A program made the translations under genes and the position numbers. Below the pieces are notes generated by a model that worked only from the letters and a program-made list of their open reading frames with translations, made no database searches and was not told the DNA's origin. A stretch of 44,652 nt of DNA from Bacteroidota bacterium (GTDB lineage Bacteria > Bacteroidota > Bacteroidia > Chitinophagales > Saprospiraceae), in assembly GCA_017858735.1 (NCBI GenBank), contig JAFMBH010000024.1, positions 1 to 44,652 on the forward strand, in the 5' to 3' direction. Positions 1 to 7,970 of this stretch are shown piece by piece. Positions within the stretch are counted from its first letter, which is position 1. Each line of letters starts with the position of its first letter.

Positions 1-999
1 TGGGTGGACAGGGTTTTTGAAAATCCTTCTCTTTATTCCGGTATGGGAAATCTTTTAGCCGTTTATGGTTACACTTTACAAATTTATCTTGATTTTTCAG
101 GATATTCCGATATGGCTATTGGCCTGGCGCTTTTAATGGGTTTCACTTTAACAGAAAATTTCAACCGCCCTTACTTATCCACTTCTTTGCAAGAATTTTG
201 GCGAAGATGGCATATTTCACTATCTACCTGGCTTCGCGATTATCTATATATTTCACTGGGAGGTAACAGGGGAAGTAAGCTAAAAACCTATATAAACCTA
301 TTCCTAACCATGTTACTCGGTGGTTTATGGCATGGAGCTGGCTGGATGTTTATCTTATGGGGTGGTTTACATGGCATAGGATTAGCCCTCGACAGATTAC
401 TTTCCTCGGCGGGTCAATTTTTGAGTAAACCCTTGAGTAAAAGTTTTATACTCATTCTTAGTTTGTTAGGTGGAATAAGTGCTTACTTATTTTTCAAAAT
501 GACGGGTGAAACGATGGAAAAATGGCAGGTAATGGAGTGGCAGCTATTTGTTCTACACCTTGCTTTAGGGGCAACTTTATTATTTTCATTAGGTGTTTTG
601 ATTGAAAAATGGGTTAAAAACTTTAAAATACCCCTATTAATATCGGGTATTTTTACTTTCCATTTTGTTGCATTTTGCTGGATATTTTTCAGAGCGGGAG
701 CGATTGGTTCCATTTTACCATCCGGAGAATTACTAGGAAAAGTATTATCAAAATTGGCTTCTATTCATTTTGACCCTTCTTTTATAATGGAAGTTCATGA
801 TAAAACACCTTATGTGTTACCCGCTATTTTGTTTGGTTTTGTCCTACATTTTTCCCCTATTGTCCTAAAAGAGAATTTAACAAAATGGTTTAGTAAGCAA
901 TCTTTTGTTGTTCAGGCCATTTTGGTATCATTGGTTATAACCAGTGTTTTGATATTAAACACACAGAGAACGGTACCATTTATTTATTTTCAATTTTAA
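1..999 (+). CDS. MBOAT-family O-acyltransferase, AlgI-like (5' truncated by window edge)
   Basis: This is the C-terminal part (at least 332 residues) of a multi-pass membrane O-acyltransferase. The frame is open at the first base, so the true start lies upstream. Family hallmarks are visible: the conserved [18 protein letters not shown] stretch, then LGGNRGS, then [19 protein letters not shown], which holds the likely catalytic histidine. Several hydrophobic helices follow to the C-terminus. AlgI/DltB-type MBOAT proteins transfer acetyl groups across the inner membrane to exported polysaccharides or cell-wall polymers. The partner that usually completes the acetylation (an AlgJ/X- or SGNH-type protein) would be upstream, outside the window. 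The acceptor cannot be read from this fragment. The next gene, moaE, is convergent and starts its stop codon two bases after this one. Confidence 0.9.
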   Translation, partial: WVDRVFENPSLYSGMGNLLAVYGYTLQIYLDFSGYSDMAIGLALLMGFTLTENFNRPYLSTSLQEFWRRWHISLSTWLRDYLYISLGGNRGSKLKTYINLFLTMLLGGLWHGAGWMFILWGGLHGIGLALDRLLSSAGQFLSKPLSKSFILILSLLGGISAYLFFKMTGETMEKWQVMEWQLFVLHLALGATLLFSLGVLIEKWVKNFKIPLLISGIFTFHFVAFCWIFFRAGAIGSILPSGELLGKVLSKLASIHFDPSFIMEVHDKTPYVLPAILFGFVLHFSPIVLKENLTKWFSKQSFVVQAILVSLVITSVLILNTQRTVPFIYFQF

Positions 1000-1000
1000 A

Positions 1001-1417
1001 TCAGGGATGAGCAGCCACCCAAATTTCCCCATCTTCAAAAAACTCCTTTTTCCAAATGGGAACGGTTTCTTTGAGGGTATCAATAGCATATTGGCAAGCT
1101 TCAAAGGCAGCTGCTCTATGAGGCGTTGAAACGGCGATAATCACAGCAATATCACCAACAAGCAATTCCCCTACCCGATGGTGGATAACTACCTTCAAAG
1201 CACCCCATCTTTCCTCCAGAGTTAAACCAATTTTTTGCATTTCCTTGATAGCCATTGGCGTGTATGCCTCAAACACAAGTTTTAAAACCTTCTTTTTTTG
1301 GGTTTGATTTCTTACCGTGCCTACAAAAATAGCCTGACCTCCACCATTGGGAGTGGATACCATACTATAACAATCTGTTACACTAAGAGGTATCGATGAA
1401 ATTTCAATAGATGTCAT
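1001..1417 (-). CDS. moaE: Molybdopterin synthase catalytic subunit MoaE
   Basis: MoaE is the large subunit of molybdopterin synthase, which with thiocarboxylated MoaD converts cyclic pyranopterin monophosphate to molybdopterin in the cytoplasm. The sequence shows the family signature FVGTVRNQT (about residues 31-39), HHRVGE (79-84), the STPHR..AFEAC block, and LKETVPIWKKE with the two lysines (about 116 and 123) that match the active-site lysines of characterised MoaE. At 138 residues it is about the usual length. A longer reading with a TTG start at 1438 exists; the ATG at 1417 is preferred because family similarity begins just after it. No moaD, moaA, moaC or moeA is within this window, so moaE stands alone here and its partner must be encoded elsewhere. 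Confidence 0.93.
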   Translation of the reverse strand: MTSIEISSIPLSVTDCYSMVSTPNGGGQAIFVGTVRNQTQKKKVLKLVFEAYTPMAIKEMQKIGLTLEERWGALKVVIHHRVGELLVGDIAVIIAVSTPHRAAAFEACQYAIDTLKETVPIWKKEFFEDGEIWVAAHP

Positions 1418-1574
1418 AAAGAAAGCATTTAAAGTCAAAATTGGAATATTTAATTTTATAAATGCCCGGAATTTTGGCGATGATAAAAATTCAACAAGAC
1501 AAAATTTTTATAAATATTATCGGCTGGTGAAATTCGAACGTAATGTAATAGGCCAACTTTCAGAGCCATAAAAA

Positions 1575-3044
1575 TCAATCATAATTCAATATTTCATTCA
1601 TCAGGCCCTGATCATCGTTGACCTGTTTGAATTTCAATTTATTTAAATCGCCCAAGGGAGAAATAAGTGATTCTGCCATTTTATCTATGGCAACGGTAGA
1701 TAAAACGGTCTGTATGTAAGCTTCAATGAGGTCATCGAGACCAATACCCAGTTTATTAAAGTCCCTTCTATCCATTAATAATAAGCGATGAGTATCGCTG
1801 TCCCATTCACCTGAAGGCAATTTAAAAGAAAGATTAGTTCCCAGCATGTCCCATGAGGATGCGTCAGAGGTCCAATTATCCTCTAAAGGTAATTTCGCCC
1901 TTCTGGCATAAGTACAAAGGGGTAAAATACCGTCTTCTGTAGAGCTGACCATCATTCTCAGGTCTGCAACAAAGGTTCTTCCCTTTGCATTGGGTATCGT
2001 TCCCACATGATATAACTTTCCTGTCAAGGTTTCGGAACTCCAGTTATAGTTACCAATTAAACTTTGGACAACAAAACGGTCATAAGGGAATTCAAGTTTC
2101 ATGAAATCCTCGAGTTCCCGTTCTGATACAATGGTGAAAACGCCCTGACCTGAGTTACTATATGGCACTTTGATTACACCTTGCCCTCCAAACTCAGCAA
2201 TGTATTGAGGAATTTCTTCCTTTTTCACATCCCATATCGTCTGCGGGGTATTGATATGTAAGCCAAAAGTTTCCCATTCCTTATTAAAATCGGAATAGGC
2301 TTTTGCTGCCGTCATTTTATTTCTACCCCCTGCCAGACAAGCAATAATAGGGTTAAATATGAGGGTTTTACTTTGAAGTGGAATTCTGGTCCATGGCCTC
2401 TGTGTCACATACCTAAAGGCCGCTCTAATTTGCTTCCATTGCCCGTTTTCATCCATTATTTCAAGGACACCTTGTTGAAAACGCGCAAAATCATTACTAT
2501 CCTCATCGAAAAATGGAACTAAATACACCTTTTCCATACAAGTATCAGCCAACACAGCTGCGTAACCTGTGGCCTCCATCAAATTCTTATCGTACAACAC
2601 AGCGAGACCTCCTTCAATGGTTGCATTTTTAAGAATGTAGGGATAAAAAGTTCGTTCAATTAAATCTTTATAACTTCCTTGTTCCTGATGGTCATCGGTC
2701 AGAGGCATAGATTTCTGCCCCGACGGACAGGAATTATTTTCAATAATAACCATCTGCCTTCGCCCGCTTGCTGAGGTAACATTCAATAAATCGGCGCCAG
2801 CCCACAGAAAGTGACTACATTGATAGGATAAAATGGCTTTGAGCGCCTGGGGTTTTACCAAAGGATGCAGATGACAATACCTGATAACAATACGGTCTTT
2901 ATCCAGATTCAAAAAAAATGAAACCATTGGGTGGATGGTAGCATTTAATGCTTTCGGATAAAAATGATTGATAGGGTCGAACTCACCGGGAGAAAATAAT
3001 CTGACAGACCTAGGTGAAACGGACTGACTAACCATTGGGCTCAT
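1575..3044 (-). CDS. ATP-grasp-like protein of unassigned substrate
   Basis: 489 residues, no signal peptide or membrane segment. The C-terminal half looks like an ATP-grasp fold: AGGRNKMTAAKAY (about 238-250), a nucleotide-binding lysine and glycine loop in VIKVPYSNSGQGVFTI (290-305), FVVQSLIG (324-331), DLRMMV (361-366) and TNLSFKL (403-409) in the expected order. The N-terminal half has IIENNSCPSGQKSMP (100-114), a feature that recalls the pre-ATP-grasp region of some peptide ligases. ATP-grasp enzymes join a carboxylate to an amine or thiol through an acyl-phosphate; the substrate is unknown here. The start is well supported because its ATG overlaps the stop codon of a 54-codon gene (ATGA). 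The gene is divergent from an atypical regulator and a GNAT-nitrilase fusion, which may be functionally linked. I am moderately sure of the fold and not of the reaction. Confidence 0.6.
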   Translation of the reverse strand: MSPMVSQSVSPRSVRLFSPGEFDPINHFYPKALNATIHPMVSFFLNLDKDRIVIRYCHLHPLVKPQALKAILSYQCSHFLWAGADLLNVTSASGRRQMVIIENNSCPSGQKSMPLTDDHQEQGSYKDLIERTFYPYILKNATIEGGLAVLYDKNLMEATGYAAVLADTCMEKVYLVPFFDEDSNDFARFQQGVLEIMDENGQWKQIRAAFRYVTQRPWTRIPLQSKTLIFNPIIACLAGGRNKMTAAKAYSDFNKEWETFGLHINTPQTIWDVKKEEIPQYIAEFGGQGVIKVPYSNSGQGVFTIVSERELEDFMKLEFPYDRFVVQSLIGNYNWSSETLTGKLYHVGTIPNAKGRTFVADLRMMVSSTEDGILPLCTYARRAKLPLEDNWTSDASSWDMLGTNLSFKLPSGEWDSDTHRLLLMDRRDFNKLGIGLDDLIEAYIQTVLSTVAIDKMAESLISPLGDLNKLKFKQVNDDQGLMNEILNYD

Positions 3045-3205
3045 TGCTCATAGTCGTCTTCTTCATCCAATGCTTGAAGCCATTTTTTAGGATTATTATA
3101 TTTTTTCTTTTCAGGCACAGCTTTAACACGCTTTGCCTTAATTTGAGAGGCGTCATCGACCAGTTGTGGCTCCTTTTTGAATGATTCCTTTTTCTTCTTA
3201 CTCAT
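3041..3205 (-). CDS. Small charged protein, 54 residues, translationally coupled to the ATP-grasp-like gene
   Basis: A short reading frame starting at the ATG at 3205 and ending in TGA at 3041. The product begins MSKKKKESFKKEPQ, has a strongly basic N-terminal half, then NNPKKWLQALDEEDDYEQ with an acidic C-terminus. It has no signal peptide, membrane segment or cysteine. Its TGA overlaps the ATG of the downstream ATP-grasp-like gene (TCAT on the plus strand at 3041-3044), a classic coupling arrangement and the main evidence that it is real. I do not recognise a family. The mixed basic/acidic composition with one conserved-looking tryptophan motif suggests a small binding or adaptor protein; that is inference. 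The gene sits at the promoter-proximal end of the minus-strand pair, opposite the regulator at 3338. Confidence 0.6.
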   Translation of the reverse strand: MSKKKKESFKKEPQLVDDASQIKAKRVKAVPEKKKYNNPKKWLQALDEEDDYEQ

Positions 3206-3337
3206 GAGTAAAAAATGCTTTTTAATTCAAAAAAAAAGAAGAAATCTGAATTAATTTTGAATTTTATAAAAAATACGTTCTAAATTGTATAATTAAAATA
3301 GTAGATGCTTTATTAACAAAGAAAATACTTAGTTCTT

Positions 3338-4012
3338 ATGAAAATGTTGTTAATAGATTCTGAAGAAAAAAACAGAATAAATTGGCAAAAATGGTGGGTG
3401 AAATGTGGGTTTCTTTGTGAAATTGCCCCGGATTTTAAAAGTGCGTTATTAAAAATAGATAGTCATTCCTACGACGTTATTTTATTATTTTTGCATGATC
3501 AGATTACCGAAGGTCTTCAAATAACAAAAATGATTCGTTTAGAAGATACCGGAACTGGCCTGTTTATTATTTATGACCTAAGCACCTTTAACCAAACTAT
3601 TCCATTTTTAGAAACGGGTGCAGATGATTGCATTCATCGGGACATGGACCCAAAAGAATTCTGGGCCAGAATAAAAGTGATTAACAGAAGAAGATTTAAT
3701 TTACCTAACACCTCTATTCAATTTGGGAAGTTATTCCTATTTCCTCAGGAACATCAGGTAACTATTGAAGAAGAAGTATTAACCCTGACCAAGAAAGAGT
3801 TTGATCTCCTTTTTTATCTCATTAGAAATAAAAACAGGGTACTAACTAAAGAGAAAATAGCGGAGCATCTTTGGGGTGATCACATGGAGGAAAGTGCTAA
3901 TTTTGAGTTTATTTACGCGCATGTCAAAAATTTAAGGAAAAAATTAGCTCCTTTTGAATGCGATGATTACATAAAAACGATATATGGCATTGGTTATAAA
4001 TGCCATTTATAA
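3338..4012 (+). CDS. Atypical OmpR-type response regulator with degenerate receiver domain
   Basis: 224 residues with an N-terminal receiver-like domain (about 1-118) and a C-terminal winged-helix DNA-binding domain (about 127-224, including LTLTKKEFDLLFYLIRNKNR, then AEHLWGD and IKTIYGIGYKC). The DNA-binding half is canonical. The receiver is not: the phosphoacceptor position in YDVILLFLHD is Phe51 instead of Asp, the acidic pair reads D7-S8, the conserved Thr/Ser is Tyr79, and the KP motif after GADD reads R101-D102. It therefore is unlikely to be controlled by phosphorylation. No histidine kinase lies nearby. The GNAT-nitrilase fusion begins 11 bases downstream on the same strand, so the two are probably cotranscribed; the likely targets are this locus and the divergent ATP-grasp/microprotein pair. 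Such pseudo-receiver regulators may respond to ligand or protein binding. Confidence 0.85.
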   Translation: MKMLLIDSEEKNRINWQKWWVKCGFLCEIAPDFKSALLKIDSHSYDVILLFLHDQITEGLQITKMIRLEDTGTGLFIIYDLSTFNQTIPFLETGADDCIHRDMDPKEFWARIKVINRRRFNLPNTSIQFGKLFLFPQEHQVTIEEEVLTLTKKEFDLLFYLIRNKNRVLTKEKIAEHLWGDHMEESANFEFIYAHVKNLRKKLAPFECDDYIKTIYGIGYKCHL

Positions 4013-4023
4013 ATAGAATTACG

Positions 4024-5541
4024 ATGAAAATTGAATTAAGAAATTTATATTTCGATGATTATTTTGGTTTAAAAGAAGCTATGATTGAAGCTTATGCAGG
4101 TATAGGTGGAGATTATTGGCAATTAGATGATATCAAAAAATTACTGGATTTATTTCCGGAGGGGCAACTGTGTGTTCTCGTCGATGGCAAAGTGGTTGCC
4201 TCTGCTTTGTCTATAATCGTTGATTACAAAAAATTTGGAGATAATCATACCTTTCAGGAAATCACAGGAAATTATACCTTCAACACCCATTTTGCAGATG
4301 GAGACATATTGTACGGCATTGAAATGTTTGTCGCACCTGAATACAGGGGTTTGCGATTGGGAAGAAGACTCTATGACAGACGAAAGGATTTATGCGAAAA
4401 GCTAAATCTACGCGCCATCATAGCAGGGGGTAGAATTCCAAATTATAAACATTATGCCGACCTGATGACCCCAAGGGAATATTTGGAAAAGGTGAAACTC
4501 AAGGAAATTTATGACCCTACCCTAACTTTTCAAATGTCAAATAATTTTCACGTTAAAAAAATCCTCAAAAATTATATGCCAGGAGATACAGAATCAAAAG
4601 ATTTTGCTACCCTCCTGGAGTGGAATAATATATATTTTCAAGGAAAAGAAGAATTAAGTGCTAACAGCAAACAGATGGTTCGCCTGGGCCTCGTGCAATG
4701 GCAAATGAGACTTTTTAGAAATTTTAATGCGCTGCTCGAACAAGTGGAATACTTCGTCGATGCAGTCAGTGATTATAAATCTGATTTTATTGTCTTTCCC
4801 GCCCTTTTCAATGCCCCACTTTTAGCTGAATTTAATCATCTGGGTGAGGCAAAAGCTGTCCGGGAACTGGCACGTTATACCGAGCCACTTCTCCAGAAAT
4901 TTATTGAATATGCTATGGCATATAATATTAATATCATTACCGGCAGTATGCCTATCGTCGAGGACGGACATCTTCTGAATGTGAGTTATCTATGTCGAAG
5001 GGACGGAACCTGGGACGGGTGTTATAAAATCCATCCCATGCCCTCAGAACTCTCTGCATGGGGTATGGTGGGAGGTAATAAACTTAAAATATTCGATACC
5101 GATGCCGGCAAAATTGGCATTCTCATAGATTATGATATTTGTTTCCCGGAATTAGCCCGTTGGTATGCGCGAAATAATGTACAAATTCTTTTCGTTCCCT
5201 TTCTTACTGACACCCAAAATGGCTATAATAGAGTGAGATTATGCGCTCAGGCAAGAGCCATTGAAAATGAATGCTACGTAGCCATTGCAGGTTGTGTGGG
5301 AAATTTACCTAAAGTGAATAACATGGATATTCAATACGCCCAGTCTGGCATCTTTACTCCCACCGATTTTGCCTTTCCCGTAAATGGCGTTCGGGCCGAA
5401 GCAACCCCGAATTCTGAGATGACCGTAGTGGCAGATGTCGATTTGGAATTGTTAAAAGAATTACATGCCTTCGGTAGCGTCCAGGCCCTGAATAACAGGC
5501 GAAGCGATATGTACGACATACGATTTAGAAAAATGACCTAA
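4024..5541 (+). CDS. GNAT acetyltransferase-nitrilase fusion with substituted nitrilase catalytic residues
   Basis: 505 residues in two domains. The N-terminal GNAT domain (about 1-205) has VAPEYRGLRLGRRLYDRR (103-120), whose RGLRLG matches the acetyl-CoA pyrophosphate-binding loop. The C-terminal carbon-nitrogen hydrolase domain (about 219-500) has the family order LGLVQWQMRLF, SDFIVFPALF, YKIHPMPSE, GKIGILIDYDICFPELARW, and ARAIENECYV. The nitrilase triad is Glu-Lys-Cys; only Lys335 is present. The Glu position in FPxLF is Ala260 (codon 4801-4803) and the Cys position in the IxYDxxFPE motif is Asp369 (codon 5128-5130). The domain is thus probably not an amidohydrolase, though Cys373 lies nearby. 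ATG at 4024 is chosen over an in-frame ATG at 4000 because it avoids overlap with the regulator and family similarity begins there. Fusions of this architecture are common in bacteria. Confidence 0.88.
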   Translation: MKIELRNLYFDDYFGLKEAMIEAYAGIGGDYWQLDDIKKLLDLFPEGQLCVLVDGKVVASALSIIVDYKKFGDNHTFQEITGNYTFNTHFADGDILYGIEMFVAPEYRGLRLGRRLYDRRKDLCEKLNLRAIIAGGRIPNYKHYADLMTPREYLEKVKLKEIYDPTLTFQMSNNFHVKKILKNYMPGDTESKDFATLLEWNNIYFQGKEELSANSKQMVRLGLVQWQMRLFRNFNALLEQVEYFVDAVSDYKSDFIVFPALFNAPLLAEFNHLGEAKAVRELARYTEPLLQKFIEYAMAYNINIITGSMPIVEDGHLLNVSYLCRRDGTWDGCYKIHPMPSELSAWGMVGGNKLKIFDTDAGKIGILIDYDICFPELARWYARNNVQILFVPFLTDTQNGYNRVRLCAQARAIENECYVAIAGCVGNLPKVNNMDIQYAQSGIFTPTDFAFPVNGVRAEATPNSEMTVVADVDLELLKELHAFGSVQALNNRRSDMYDIRFRKMT

Positions 5542-5671
5542 ATACTTGAAAATCAGTTTTTTAATTTTTTTTTTAGAAAACTTTTAAACATTTTTTTTCA
5601 AGTAGTATATTTTTTAAAAAATTCTTCGGAATCTTGCACTTTATTTTGAATCAATATCTTCAAAACTCCTT

Positions 5672-6385
5672 ATGGATAATAATCCAAAATTGCGCTACAG
5701 CGATGCTGAACTCGATGAGTTTCGCGAAATTATTGAAACTAAACTGCGTCGTGCCACCAAACACTTGACTGAGCTCCAAGAGCAAATTGTTGAGATAACG
5801 GAAAACACAAGTGATGAGCATGGAGGTGACTGGGTTGATGATAGCAGTATCAATAACGATGTTGAAATGCTAAACAATATGGCCATACGCCAACGCGTCC
5901 ATATTCAGGATCTCCAAAATGCTTTAGTAAGGATTAAAAATAAATCCTACGGCATTTGCATCGTTACAGGTGAACTCATAGACAAAAGAAGACTGCTAGC
6001 CGTACCGACTACTACCAAAAGTATGGCCGCTAAAGTTTCCGAACAACAACAACCCCCGGAAAAGAAAATTAAACCTATCCAGGAATATTCAGAGGAAAAA
6101 AAGGATACTGAAAAAGCGGTTCCACAAAAAAGGATTATCACTACGGTCATTCGTAAGTCTTCTCCCAATAAAAAGAAACCTGCCGTCGATCCTGATGATT
6201 TTGACGATGACCTTCTTGGTGTTTCAACGCCTAAAGATGCTTTCGGAGATGATGATTCTCCCCTTCTATACGGCGATGTTAACGATTTAGATGATGATAT
6301 AGCCGATGATTCTTCTGACATGGATGATAATGATTCTTATGACGAAAGAGATGATTCAGGGGACGATGATGACGATTATAATTAA
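5672..6385 (+). CDS. TraR/DksA-family protein with degenerate zinc finger and acidic tail
   Basis: 237 residues. The N-terminal part (about 8-92) is predicted alpha-helical and coiled-coil-like, as in DksA, with HGGDWVDD near its tip. The C4 finger region reads YGICIVTGELIDKRRLLAVPTTTKSMAAK in segments, matching the TraR/DksA pattern YGxCxxCGxxIxxxRLxAxPxxxxCxxC but with only the first cysteine (Cys96) kept; Thr99, Ser117 and Ala120 fill the others. The fold may therefore be held without zinc, as is common in Bacteroidota members as I recall them. Residues about 123-172 are a basic linker, followed by a roughly 65-residue tail made largely of Asp. DksA proteins bind RNA polymerase through the secondary channel to tune initiation. 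The EamA gene follows after 9 bases. A role in transcription is inferred from the family. Confidence 0.85.
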   Translation: MDNNPKLRYSDAELDEFREIIETKLRRATKHLTELQEQIVEITENTSDEHGGDWVDDSSINNDVEMLNNMAIRQRVHIQDLQNALVRIKNKSYGICIVTGELIDKRRLLAVPTTTKSMAAKVSEQQQPPEKKIKPIQEYSEEKKDTEKAVPQKRIITTVIRKSSPNKKKPAVDPDDFDDDLLGVSTPKDAFGDDDSPLLYGDVNDLDDDIADDSSDMDDNDSYDERDDSGDDDDDYN

Positions 6386-6394
6386 TCGCCTGGG

Positions 6395-7297
6395 TTGAAA
6401 ACATCCAATAACCAACCTTTTTTGGTGGTTTTATCCTTCCTGGCTATTTACATAATTTGGGGTTCTACCTATTTAGTTAACTTCATAGCCATGGAGGATA
6501 TTCCTCCCTTTCTGCTTTCTGGTATGAGATTCCTTCTTGCGGGATCCATTATGGCTGCTATAGGTTTTTTAAAAAAGGATCCTTTACCCCAATGGCAAAA
6601 CGTAAAGTCTGCCGCTGGCATGGGTTTCCTATTTTTAGTGATGGGAACCGCCATGGTGGTTTGGGCAGAACAATATATAGATACTGGTTTAGCCGCTCTC
6701 ATGGCTGCATTCGAACCCGTTATGGTCGTCCTTTTTGTTTGGTTATTAGATAAAAGAAAACCCGATCCAAAAACAATCACGGGGTTACTCTTGGGAATGG
6801 CAGGGATTTATGTTCTGGTCGGTCAACCCGAATTTCCATGGAATAAAAACACCTTCAAAGGTCTTTTTGCAATAACTGCCGCCATTGTAGCCTGGGCTTG
6901 GGGAACAGTAGCCGTGAAAAATGCCCGACTTCCTACGTCCAAATCCTTTTCCGCCTCCTTGCAAATGATTTTCGGAGGTTTAATTCTCCTCCTCTTTGCT
7001 TTTATTAACAATGAGCCCGCTCATTTCATTTTCCAACAAGTGTCAACAAAAAGTTGGCTGGCCTTCAGTTACCTCACTTTAGCTGGTTCTATCATTGCTT
7101 TTTCAGCTTTCCAGTACTTATTACACCACGTAAAACCTGAAAAGGTAGCTACCTCCAACTATGTTAATCCGGTCATTGCCGTTTTTTTAGGCTGGCAATT
7201 AAATAATGAAAATCTGACCAGTCATTCTCTTCTCGCGGCATTCCTCCTTTTGTTAGGGGTGTTTCTCGTAAATCTAAACTTACACAAACAAAATTAG
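6395..7297 (+). CDS. EamA/DMT-family transporter
   Basis: 300 residues with about ten hydrophobic helices and two internally similar EamA halves, the usual drug/metabolite-transporter plan. The first half opens with FLAIYIIWGSTYLVNFIAM and contains MRFLLAGSIMAA; the second contains AWAWGTVAVKNA and ends in a hydrophobic LLAAFLLLLGVFLVNLNLH. These proteins sit in the inner membrane and export amino acids or other small metabolites; the substrate is not predictable here. The only start that covers the first helix is TTG at 6395, nine bases after the TraR/DksA-like gene, so the two probably form an operon. The 3' end overlaps the convergent ACT-type gene by four bases. Confidence 0.88.
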   Translation: MKTSNNQPFLVVLSFLAIYIIWGSTYLVNFIAMEDIPPFLLSGMRFLLAGSIMAAIGFLKKDPLPQWQNVKSAAGMGFLFLVMGTAMVVWAEQYIDTGLAALMAAFEPVMVVLFVWLLDKRKPDPKTITGLLLGMAGIYVLVGQPEFPWNKNTFKGLFAITAAIVAWAWGTVAVKNARLPTSKSFSASLQMIFGGLILLLFAFINNEPAHFIFQQVSTKSWLAFSYLTLAGSIIAFSAFQYLLHHVKPEKVATSNYVNPVIAVFLGWQLNNENLTSHSLLAAFLLLLGVFLVNLNLHKQN

Positions 7298-7953
7298 CCA
7301 TTCCTTAAAGTGCTTAACACTTTGAATGCAGCCTCTAAATCTTTGGTGGAAATGACTAAGGTAAACTCATTCGATGTAGAAATTATTTCCACCAGGTTTA
7401 TTCCATTCCAGGCAAATTCCCTTAATATAAAATAGTAAAAGCCATATAATACCCTGTTTTCTGCCGGCAATAAAAAGGTAAGTACCGTTAAATCTCTCTC
7501 TCTTTCAATGCATTTCTCCTTTCGGAAAATATGAATCAAATCGTTTTCCAACGATTCATCTACAAGTATAGTGGTCTCTGTAACCCCCTGTGAAATGGAA
7601 TGAAACGATTTGGGAAGTTCTGCAGCTCTTACAAGTAACAAGGTCTGAGCATGGATGAGTGTTCCCGAGGCTACAAACGTATAATCAACAATATTTGACC
7701 TCACCCGAACATCCCTTAATTTCGATATAAATCGAACCAGATTGGGTTCCTGCTTTTGCTCTACCTGAATAGGTAACCTGTTTATAGACATTATTATAGC
7801 ACTCGTTTGCACCCCCTTTCCTATGATTCTTTCAACTGGTTTTTGTATTTTTCTGGCTAAGGCAGATATATTAATTAATCCCTCCCTCAATGATTCCATT
7901 AAAAAAGGAGAACGCTTTATTTCTTCCTCAACAATCTCAGATAATTTTTTCAT
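7294..7953 (-). CDS. ACT-type regulatory protein divergent from lysC
   Basis: 219 residues, no signal or membrane segment. Residues about 1-60 look helical (IVEEEIKRSPFLMESLREG, then ISALARKIQKPVERIIGKG) and may be a helix-turn-helix-like or dimerisation region. The remainder has two stretches that resemble the beta-alpha-beta ACT modules found at the end of aspartate kinases: roughly 90-140 and 150-215, the latter ending NLVEIISTSNEFTLVISTKDLEAAFKVLSTL. ACT domains bind amino acids. The gene is divergent from the aspartate kinase gene, 100 bases away, with a mirrored promoter region between, so a role in sensing lysine, threonine or a related amino acid is an attractive inference. Exact family name and DNA binding are not established from the sequence. 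Confidence 0.65.
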   Translation of the reverse strand: MKKLSEIVEEEIKRSPFLMESLREGLINISALARKIQKPVERIIGKGVQTSAIIMSINRLPIQVEQKQEPNLVRFISKLRDVRVRSNIVDYTFVASGTLIHAQTLLLVRAAELPKSFHSISQGVTETTILVDESLENDLIHIFRKEKCIERERDLTVLTFLLPAENRVLYGFYYFILREFAWNGINLVEIISTSNEFTLVISTKDLEAAFKVLSTLRNG

Positions 7954-7970
7954 TGTTAAATTTTTAACAA
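7953..7970. repeat. Palindrome at the start codon of the ACT-type gene
   Basis: TTGTTAAA-TT-TTTAACAA, a perfect 8-bp inverted repeat touching the ATG of the ACT-type gene at 7953. Its right arm is also part of the longer mirrored element shared with the lysC promoter. It could be an operator or a translational hairpin. Confidence 0.5.

Noticed and set aside
483-713. Minus-strand frame of 76 codons
   Set aside because: Lies wholly inside the MBOAT gene on the opposite strand; low-complexity translation with no family resemblance.
5544-5603. Inverted repeat ACTTGAAAA/TTTTCAAGT flanking a T-rich stretch
   Set aside because: Arms are A/T-rich and separated by 42 bases; likely chance in very AT-rich DNA, though it could weakly end the upstream transcript.
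5947-6321. Minus-strand frame of 124 codons opposite the TraR/DksA-like gene
   Set aside because: It mirrors the Asp-codon-rich tail, giving a serine-rich translation; a shadow of the real gene.
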